Source of the DNA: Actinomycetota bacterium
GTDB lineage: Bacteria > Actinomycetota > Actinomycetes > Actinomycetales > Kineosporiaceae
Assembly (NCBI GenBank): GCA_030837505.1
Contig: JAUPKJ010000264.1
Coordinates: forward strand, 1 to 41,525
Length of the DNA: 41,525 nucleotides
Direction: 5' to 3'
In this document: positions 35,779 through 41,525 of the stretch, piece after piece
How positions within the stretch are numbered: the first letter of the stretch is position 1
Layout of the letters: each line of letters opens with the position of its first letter
Notes under the pieces: model-generated
Told to the model about the DNA's origin: nothing
The model's database searches: none
The model's input: the letters and a program-made list of their open reading frames with translations, nothing else
Made by a program: the position numbers and the translations under genes

Positions 35779-36123
35779 TCAGGGGACCCTCAAATTCTGG
35801 AGCATGGTGATGCCTGCCGGGCCGATCACGGCGATGAACAAGCACGGCAGGATACAGAACACGAGCGGGAACACCATCGTGGCAGGGACCTTCTGAGCGT
35901 CTTCCTCGGCCCGTCGTCTCCGCCTCACCCGCATCCTCCGGGACTCTACTCGCAGGACGTTCTCCCCCGGCCCGTCGAAGGCACCGGAGAGTACCCGGGG
36001 GCGGACAAAGAACAGCAGTTCGGGCGCGTCTGTGCGGGTGGGCCGCGAAGGCGGCAGATTGCGGACCGTGAACGGTCCCGTCCCCACTGTCGGCAGCAGG
36101 TCCACCGTGTCGTACCTCCGCAT
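35779..36123 (-). pseudogene. TadC (type II secretion F domain) C-terminal remnant
   Basis: The last ~60 residues, VLRVESRRMRVRRRRRAEEDAQKVPATMVFPLVFCILPCLFIAVIGPAGI, match the C-terminal end of TadC-type T2SSF proteins, including the basic helix and final membrane segment. The preceding ~50 residues are not recognisable, and the frame opens only at 36123, while TadC is normally about 300 residues. No frame up to the fadD stop at 36385 restores the missing part. Either the gene is a truncated remnant or the 114-residue form survives because it is coupled to the downstream gene. Confidence 0.6.
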
Positions 36124-36384
36124 CTGGCTACGCCGGTCTCCCGGATCGCGCTCAGGGCCGTCGACGCGATCCCGGGTTCAACGATCCCACGTCCGGTGCG
36201 TTGGCCCGCAGGGGCCGTGGGGAACTCGGGGTCGGTCACAGCCAGGTGCACGATCACGGAAAGGCTATCGAGGATCCACCCCGGGAGCCCTCCTTCGGCG
36301 GACAACACGAACGCCTGTCGTTGTGGTCGTCGCCGTTCCTGGAGCGTTTCGGACATCGTGGCCCCGGCGTCCCGGGGACAGTCC
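36124..36384 (-). other. Probable decayed 5' part of the TadC gene
   Basis: A different minus frame (35946-36356) contains GLPGWILDSLSVIVHLAVT and GIASTALSAIRETGVA. These loosely resemble the hydrophobic and helical segments of T2SSF domains, as if frameshifts had scattered the gene. The similarity is weak. Confidence 0.25.
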
Positions 36385-38175
36385 TCAGGCGCGGTACAGC
36401 TCGTCGATCTGGACGGCGAAGTCCCGCAGCACGGCAGCGCGGCGCAGGCTCTGCTTGGGGGTCAGATGTCCGGCGGCCTCGGTGAGGTCGGTGTCCAGGA
36501 TCGTGAAGCGGCGGATCGACTCCGCCCGGCTGACGGCCGTGTTCGCCTCGTCGATCGAATGTTGGATCTGCTCGCGGACGATCGGGTCCTTCAGCGCGCC
36601 GGCCACGTCGGTCGGGGGGCGACCGTTGTTGCTCAGCCAGGTCCCCAACATTTGTTCGTCGAGGGTGACCAGACAGGCGACATAGGGCCTGCGGTCACCG
36701 ACGACGATGCACTGCGAGATCAGGGGATGGCGACGGATCCGGTCCTCCAGGACCATGGGGCTGACGTTCTTGCCGCCGGCCGTGACGATGATCTCCTTGC
36801 GGCGGCCCGTGATCCGCACGTACCCGTCCTCGTCGATCTCGCCGAGGTCCCCGGTGCGGAACCACCCGTTGTGCAGGGCCTGCGCAGTCTCCTCCGGGCG
36901 GTTGTGGTAGCCGTGCATCACTCCGAGGCCGCGGACCAGCAGCTCCCCGTCGTCGTCCACCGCGACGGACACACCCGGCAGCGGGGGGCCGACCGTGCCC
37001 ATTTTGATCTTTTCCGGGGGGTTCACGCTGATGGGGGCCGTGGTCTCTGTCAGGCCCCACCCCTCCATGACGAGCACCCCGGCGCCGCGGAAGAAATGTC
37101 CGAGGTGCTCGCCCATGGGCGCCCCTCCCGAGACCGCGCAGCGGATCCGTCCGCCCAGGGCCGCCCGCAGCTGTCGGTACACCAGACGGTCGAAGACGGC
37201 GTGCTGCACGCGCAGGGACCAGCCGGGGCCGTCGTCGTCCAGGGATTTGCTCTGCTGGATCGCGACCCGGGCCGCAGCCCGGAAGATCCGGCCCTTGCCC
37301 GAGGAGTCCGCGGAGGCCTCGGCCGAGTTGTAGATCTTTTCGAAGACCCGGGGCACGGCGAGCAGGAAGGTCGGTTGGAACGTGGCCAGGTCCGGCAACA
37401 GGTCCTTGATGTTGGAGCTGTGGCCGCACCGGGCCCGGACGACGACGCACAGGATCTGGATGAACCGCGCGAAGACATGCGCCAGGGGCAGGAACAACAG
37501 GGTGCCGGCGCCCTCGGCGCAGATGATCTCCCCGAGGCGGGCTGCCGTGTTGTCGGCCAGATGCAGGAAGTTGCCGTGGGTCAGTTCGCAGCCCTTGGGA
37601 CGGCCAGAGGTGCCCGAGGTGTAGATCACGGTGGCGAGGCTGGAGGCTTTCAGGGCGTCCCGGCGTTCGGTCACCCGTTCGTCCGCCACGTGCGAGCCCC
37701 GCGAGCACAGGTCCTGGACGGCGCCGCGTTCCAGGACCCAGGTCCGGCGCAGTCCCGGCAGGGACTCGCGGATCGTGTCGATCAGTTCCGAATGTTCCTC
37801 GGTCTCGACCAGACAGGCCACGGCACCGGAGTCCGACAGAATCCAGGACGCTTGTTCTGCCGAGGACGTTTCGTACACCGGCACGGTGACGGCGCCCACG
37901 GTCCAGATCGCGAAGTCGAACAGCGTCCATTCGTACCGGGTCCTGGACATGAGACCGACCCGGTCCCCCGGCTCGATCCCGGCGTCGATCAACCCGCGGG
38001 CCAGGCTCTCCACCTCCTGCCGGAACTGCCGACATGTGATGTCCTCCCACGCGTCGCCGGCCCGCCGTGCGAAGACGACCGCCTCGGGATCAAGGAGTGA
38101 GTTGTGGACGATCAGGTGCGCCAGATTTCCCGCGTCCTGTGACGCGGCCATGGCCGGGACGCTGAACTCACGCAC
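36385..38175 (-). CDS. Long-chain acyl-CoA synthetase (FadD15-like)
   Basis: This 596-residue adenylate-forming enzyme activates fatty acids to acyl-CoA. It has the AMP/P-loop motif YTSGTSGRPKGCELTHGN, the acyl pocket GGAPMGEHLGHFF, GWGLTETTAPIS, and the hinge RTGDLGEIDEDGYVRITGRRKEIIVTAGGKNVSP with its conserved Asp and Lys. GTG 38175 (VREFSVPAMAAS) is chosen for GGAGGA six bases upstream. Length and motif variants match actinobacterial FadD15-like enzymes. It is divergent from the zinc-ribbon gene. Confidence 0.92.
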   Translation of the reverse strand: MREFSVPAMAASQDAGNLAHLIVHNSLLDPEAVVFARRAGDAWEDITCRQFRQEVESLARGLIDAGIEPGDRVGLMSRTRYEWTLFDFAIWTVGAVTVPVYETSSAEQASWILSDSGAVACLVETEEHSELIDTIRESLPGLRRTWVLERGAVQDLCSRGSHVADERVTERRDALKASSLATVIYTSGTSGRPKGCELTHGNFLHLADNTAARLGEIICAEGAGTLLFLPLAHVFARFIQILCVVVRARCGHSSNIKDLLPDLATFQPTFLLAVPRVFEKIYNSAEASADSSGKGRIFRAAARVAIQQSKSLDDDGPGWSLRVQHAVFDRLVYRQLRAALGGRIRCAVSGGAPMGEHLGHFFRGAGVLVMEGWGLTETTAPISVNPPEKIKMGTVGPPLPGVSVAVDDDGELLVRGLGVMHGYHNRPEETAQALHNGWFRTGDLGEIDEDGYVRITGRRKEIIVTAGGKNVSPMVLEDRIRRHPLISQCIVVGDRRPYVACLVTLDEQMLGTWLSNNGRPPTDVAGALKDPIVREQIQHSIDEANTAVSRAESIRRFTILDTDLTEAAGHLTPKQSLRRAAVLRDFAVQIDELYRA

Positions 38176-38384
38176 TGTGTTTCCTCCACGACGGCGGCGG
38201 TTACGGGCCTGGCCTGCGTTGACGGGTCGCACGACCGAGCCGACGGGTCGTTCGACCGTGCCGTTCTGGTCGTTCGACCGTGCTGCACGGATCGCCTGAC
38301 CCTAACGAGGCTCCGGCCTGCCCGGGGAGTCCAGGGGACGTTGCCGTCTCAAGCGCCGGTGCGAACCGACCGACATCGTGCCTG

Positions 38385-39038
38385 ATGGACAGAACAGCCG
38401 GGCCTCGTGACCCGTCACCTTCTCCGCGCGGGGGCAAGTGTCCGGGCTGCGGTGCACGCTACCGCGAGGGCGCCGTCTGGTGCGGCCAGTGCCTGGCGCC
38501 TCTCGGCGCGACGGACCCCGGCCCCCGCCGGCCGCCGGCGGCACCCGCGCCGGCCGGGAGGGCCGCTACCGCGCCGGAGCCCGCCGTGGAGCCGTTCCGG
38601 GGAGGGACACCGGACGCGCCGTGGGACCAGGGCCGGGACTGGGGAGCGGACACCGCGACCTACCCGGCTGTTCCCCCAGCTCCCGCTGTTTCCCCCACAC
38701 CCGCTGCTCGCCCCGCTCCTGATGTTCCGGCTGTTCCCGCTGCGTCCTGGAGCGCCCCGGCCCCCGGGTCCCGGACCCACCCGTTCGGCCCGGTGCCCCC
38801 GGGACAGCTCACGCCGGACGCGGTCTTTCCCCCCGGTCCACGCACGGGGCCGGATCCTGCTCTGGCGGACAGGATGCTGGCGGAACTGGCGGCGGACGAG
38901 CGGGAGAAACCGCTCCTGCCCGAACGCCTGTCCTGGATGAGCAGCCCCTCGGGCCGATCCGCCCGGGCGGTCTACGGCGCCATCCTGATGATCGCGGTGA
39001 TTCTGATGCTCATGGTCGTCATCGGACACTTCCTGTGA
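38385..39038 (+). CDS. Zinc-ribbon, Pro/Ala-rich tail-anchored protein
   Basis: This 217-residue protein has an N-terminal zinc ribbon, CPGCGARYREGAVWCGQCLAPL (two C-x2-C pairs), a disordered Pro/Ala-rich middle with A-P-A-V repeats, and a single C-terminal membrane helix (AVYGAILMIAVILMLMVVIGHFL) with no tail beyond it. Similar zinc-ribbon membrane proteins occur in this actinobacterial neighbourhood. Function unknown. ATG 38385 is chosen because the ribbon follows closely; no clear ribosome binding site is visible. Confidence 0.75.
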   Translation: MDRTAGPRDPSPSPRGGKCPGCGARYREGAVWCGQCLAPLGATDPGPRRPPAAPAPAGRAATAPEPAVEPFRGGTPDAPWDQGRDWGADTATYPAVPPAPAVSPTPAARPAPDVPAVPAASWSAPAPGSRTHPFGPVPPGQLTPDAVFPPGPRTGPDPALADRMLAELAADEREKPLLPERLSWMSSPSGRSARAVYGAILMIAVILMLMVVIGHFL

Positions 39039-39175
39039 CGGCACGGCCCGTCCGGTCGGCGGACGACCGGGCGTCGGGACCGGCCCGGTAACCTGCGCAG
39101 AGCATCGTGCGGGGCTTCGGGCCGCGGGCGTTGCGCAATCCCACGGGAAGCAGAGCCTGGACCAGGGAGGCGACG

Positions 39176-39619
39176 ATGTCCGATCGCACGGAAGCGAGCG
39201 TCGTGATCGAAGCAGCCCCCCACGCCGTCCTCGCAGTGATCGCCGATTTCGGTGCCTATCCCGCCTGGGCGCAGGAGGTCCGCGAGGCCACCGTGCTGGG
39301 CGAGGGCCCAGACCACCGCCCAGAACTCGTCCGTTTCACGCTGGACGCCGGGATCCTCAAGGACACCTACACCCTCCGGTACGTCTGGCAGTTCCCCGAC
39401 GGGGCCGTCGGGGACCTGACCTGGTCACTCGTTGATTCCACCGTTCTGAACACGATGAACGGCGCCTACCGGCTGCGCCCCCACGGCACCGGGACCGAGG
39501 TCACCTACGCCCTCGAGGTGGACCTCAAGGTCCCCCTGCTCGGAATGCTGCGCCGCCGGGCCGAACGATCCGTCGTCGGCACCGCGCTCACCGCCCTGCG
39601 CAAAAGGGTCGAGGGATAG
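39176..39619 (+). CDS. SRPBCC (polyketide cyclase/START-like) protein
   Basis: This 147-residue protein has the SRPBCC opening EASVVIEAAPHAVLAVIADFGAYPAWAQEVREATVLGEG, strand-rich centre, and a C-terminal helix LLGMLRRRAERSVVGTALTALRKRVEG, giving a hydrophobic ligand cavity. The ligand is unknown. ATG 39176 has AGGGAGG upstream. The ArsA-like gene starts three bases after its stop, as in other actinomycetes, so they form an operon, perhaps tied to lipid metabolism through the neighbouring FadD. Confidence 0.88.
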   Translation: MSDRTEASVVIEAAPHAVLAVIADFGAYPAWAQEVREATVLGEGPDHRPELVRFTLDAGILKDTYTLRYVWQFPDGAVGDLTWSLVDSTVLNTMNGAYRLRPHGTGTEVTYALEVDLKVPLLGMLRRRAERSVVGTALTALRKRVEG

Positions 39620-39622
39620 CCG

Positions 39623-40870
39623 TTGCGTCTGCTTCTCCTCACCGGCAAGGGTGGCGCCGGTACCACGACCGTGGCCGCCGCCACAGCCCTCCACGCGGCC
39701 ACCTGCGGGACCAGGACTCTCCTGATCTCCCTGGACCGGCCCGACGGCCTCGGTCGGATCCTGGGCACGCGGATCGGGCCCCGGACCGTCACCCTGAGCA
39801 ACGGCCTGCACGTCCGACAGGCCGGCCCCGGGTACGGTCCGGCGACCTTCCCCCCGCCGGACGACTTCGCCTCGCCGGACGACTCAGCCTCGCCGGACGA
39901 CGACCCCACCCCACGGGACGAACGCCTGGAACGGGTCCTGGCCGACGCCGACCTCGATCCGCTCCCCGCCGCCGACCTCGCCGGCCTCCCCGGGGCACAG
40001 GACATCCTGACCCTGCTCGACCTCTTCCCCCACCTCGAACGCGACGACCTGGACCTCGTCGTCCTCGACTGCCCCCCGCCCGCCACGACCCTGCGGCTGC
40101 TCGCCCTGCCCGAAACACTGCGCGACTGCCTGGACCAGCTCCTCCCCGTGGAACGCCGGGTCCTGCGGGCCATGGCCCGGGGGAAGCACCCGCGCGGGGA
40201 CGGACCGCCCCGGGACCACCTCGCCGACGAGACCGACAGCCTGCGGGAGCGGCTCCTGCGGGTCCGTGACCTCCTCACCGGGCCCGGCGCCTCCGTCCGT
40301 CTCGTGCTGACCCCGCAGTCCGCGGCGATCGAATCGGCCCGTCGGGCCTGGACCGCCCTGAGTCTGCTGGGACACGCCGTGGACGCCCTCGTGGTCAACC
40401 AGGTGATCAACCCTGAGAGCGGCCCGTGGCCGGCGGAACTGCTCGCCGCGCAGAAGGACCTGCTCTGTGGCCTCGCAGCGGATTTCGAACCCCTCCCGGT
40501 GCTGCGTGCGTACCACGCCCTCGCCGAGCCGGTGGGGACGAGCGCGCTGGCCGCTCCGGGCGAGGACCTGTACGGGCCCTGCGGAAAGGGCTCCGCGGGC
40601 GAACTGCTGACGGAACCCGCCGTGGGCAGGTTCCGCGTGGAACGTCGCGGGGAGGAGTATCTGATGGTGCTGCCCCTGCCACTGGTCGACCGTGAGCGGG
40701 TGAGGCTCTCCCGGAGGGGTGACGATCTCGTGATGGAAGTGCCCGGACAGCGAAGGGTGATGTCCCTGCCGAGCGCGTTGCGCCGTTGCCGGGTCACCGT
40801 GGCCTCCCTGCGCGACGCCGAGCTGACCGTGCGGTTCCGTCCGGACCCTGCCCTGTGGCCCACGGCATGA
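39623..40870 (+). CDS. ArsA/MinD-like ATPase with atypical P-loop
   Basis: This 415-residue protein starts with TTG 39623. The deviant Walker A reads GKGGAGTTT (residues 8-16): signature Lys9 is present, but the P-loop Lys normally at position 14 is Thr. A switch II/Walker B-like LDLVVLDCPPPATTLRLLALPETL follows, and a C-terminal beta-rich domain (residues ~345-415) like the chaperone-type tail of ArsA-like proteins. A small repeat (S-P-D-D units) lies at about residues 75-95. ATP binding may be weak or lost. The next gene overlaps its stop (ATGA). Confidence 0.85.
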   Translation: MRLLLLTGKGGAGTTTVAAATALHAATCGTRTLLISLDRPDGLGRILGTRIGPRTVTLSNGLHVRQAGPGYGPATFPPPDDFASPDDSASPDDDPTPRDERLERVLADADLDPLPAADLAGLPGAQDILTLLDLFPHLERDDLDLVVLDCPPPATTLRLLALPETLRDCLDQLLPVERRVLRAMARGKHPRGDGPPRDHLADETDSLRERLLRVRDLLTGPGASVRLVLTPQSAAIESARRAWTALSLLGHAVDALVVNQVINPESGPWPAELLAAQKDLLCGLAADFEPLPVLRAYHALAEPVGTSALAAPGEDLYGPCGKGSAGELLTEPAVGRFRVERRGEEYLMVLPLPLVDRERVRLSRRGDDLVMEVPGQRRVMSLPSALRRCRVTVASLRDAELTVRFRPDPALWPTA

Positions 40871-41271
40871 ATCAGGACAGGACAGGGGCCCGGATCGCGC
40901 AGGAGGCCCTCAGGACGCTCGGTCACCTGGCGGGTGGGCAGGCCGGCACCGAGGACTGCCCACTGTGCCGGGCCAGGGAGCGTCTCGGACAGGTGCGGCC
41001 CGAGACCTGGGACCGCCTGTCGATCGCTGCGGGCGACCTGGTCCAGGCGCTGCTGGAGGTACTCGACCCGGTGCCGGAGGAATCCCCGGGCCCCGGGGGC
41101 CGTTCCCGCCCGCGGGAACCCGGAGACCACGGCGAGCCGGTGGACGTGCGGGAGCCGGGGCCCGTGCGGGAGCCGGGGCCGGCGCGGGAACCGGGGCCGG
41201 TGCGGGAACCGGAGGGCCGACCGCGAGGGCGCAGGCCCCCCCGGGCCCAGGAGATCGACATCACGGACTGA
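40867..41271 (+). CDS. Small CPLC-motif protein coupled to the ArsA-like gene
   Basis: ATG 40867 overlaps the preceding stop by four bases. The 134-residue product has a helical N-terminal half with EDCPLCRARERLG (one C-x2-C) and ALRTLGHLAGG. The tail then contains four to five R-E-P-G-P-V/A repeats (18-bp DNA unit), ending in RAQEIDITD. Its conserved-neighbour position suggests an accessory to the SRPBCC/ArsA pair. I think it may belong to the DUF5304-like group but cannot confirm this. Confidence 0.72.
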   Translation: MNQDRTGARIAQEALRTLGHLAGGQAGTEDCPLCRARERLGQVRPETWDRLSIAAGDLVQALLEVLDPVPEESPGPGGRSRPREPGDHGEPVDVREPGPVREPGPAREPGPVREPEGRPRGRRPPRAQEIDITD

Positions 41272-41392
41272 GACCCTGTGGGGAGGAGGGGGCCTGCGGG
41301 GCGGATCCTCGGGGAAGCGGTACGGGGCCGGAGAAACCGAACCTCAGGACGTTCGGATCACGGGATCGAAAAGGCCGGGCAGAGCACTGCGG

Positions 41393-41452
41393 GGACTGAC
41401 ACTGCGGGGACGAGCACTGCGGGGAGAAGCACTGCGGGGACGCAAGGATTCC
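41393..41452. repeat. Four 15-bp tandem units upstream of the last gene
   Basis: Four contiguous 15-bp units of AGCACTGCGGGGACG type, the second differing by its first bases, end 52 bp before the probable glucokinase start. Confidence 0.85.
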
Positions 41453-41504
41453 GGCCCGGGCCCTGCCGGGCAGGCTGCAGGACACTGACGAGGAGCGCGG
41501 ACTG

Positions 41505-41525
41505 GTGGAACTCACGATCGGAATA
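41505..41525 (+). CDS. Start of a probable ROK-family glucokinase (cut by window end)
   Basis: GTG 41505 follows GAGGAG and opens V-E-L-T-I-G-I. ROK glucokinases open in the same way, before D-x-G-G-T-K. In other actinomycetes a glkA gene lies close to this SRPBCC/ArsA/FadD cluster, which supports the call. Only seven codons are visible. Confidence 0.45.

Noticed and set aside
38972-39316. Another copy of the long palindrome near the zinc-ribbon gene
   Set aside because: A minus-frame translation resembles that of the palindrome (S-I-R-I-T-A-I-I), but the DNA is the membrane-helix coding sequence and does not pair.

Overview
The window is chromosomal DNA from a high-GC actinomycete (Actinomycetota). 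The evidence is the strong G/C bias at third codon positions, frequent GTG starts, several leaderless-looking starts behind TANNNT hexamers, and families typical of this phylum: a PimB'-like mannosyltransferase, a RipA-like NlpC/P60 hydrolase, a HesB/ErpA–PfkB pair, DUF3043, an RNHCP protein, a FadD15-like ligase and an ArsA-like ATPase. The species cannot be told from the sequence.

Layout. (A) 1-2700 is an accessory strip, visibly less GC-rich. It holds a secreted protein of unknown function, a Phd-type antitoxin with a very short toxin-like partner, truncated PIN and ImmA/IrrE genes, and the last ~45 codons of a TPR gene. Two near-identical long palindromes bound it. (B) 2815-10604 carries a membrane-anchored phosphodiesterase, an MBL-fold hydrolase whose stop abuts a 164-bp MITE-like element, an RNHCP protein, a DUF3043 protein, an M20 peptidase and glycerate kinase. 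(C) 10797-23017 reads erpA, PfkB kinase, aat, L,D-transpeptidase, then (mostly opposite strand) NlpC/P60, a small CxxC protein, NYN protein, DEDDh/GIY-YIG nuclease, trpD and a stand-alone receiver. From what is known of actinobacterial gene order, these genes normally surround the cytochrome bc1-aa3 genes (ctaC, ctaD, ctaF, ctaE, qcrCAB). None of those is present here. An unusual repeat structure (28-bp inverted repeats around three 23-bp tandem repeats) lies next to the trpD-side position where ctaE/qcr would be expected. (D) 23517-27631 has a membrane-anchored metalloprotease, the mannosyltransferase and a GT87-like membrane glycosyltransferase. (E) 28488-36123 has an Flp pilin, a NarL/LuxR regulator, a histidine kinase, a 1186-residue receiver-like/disordered/GAF protein and a TadC tail fragment, suggesting an eroded or dispersed tad locus. 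(F) 36385-41525 has the FadD15-like ligase, a zinc-ribbon tail-anchored protein, an SRPBCC protein, the ArsA-like ATPase, a small CPLC protein and the first codons of a probable ROK glucokinase.

A signature runs through the whole window: short tandem duplications at about twenty sites. In coding sequence the units are 9, 12, 15 or 18 bp, so the frame is kept. In gene-free DNA they are 13, 15, 16, 18, 19 or 23 bp. The result is repetitive linkers inserted into otherwise ordinary enzymes.
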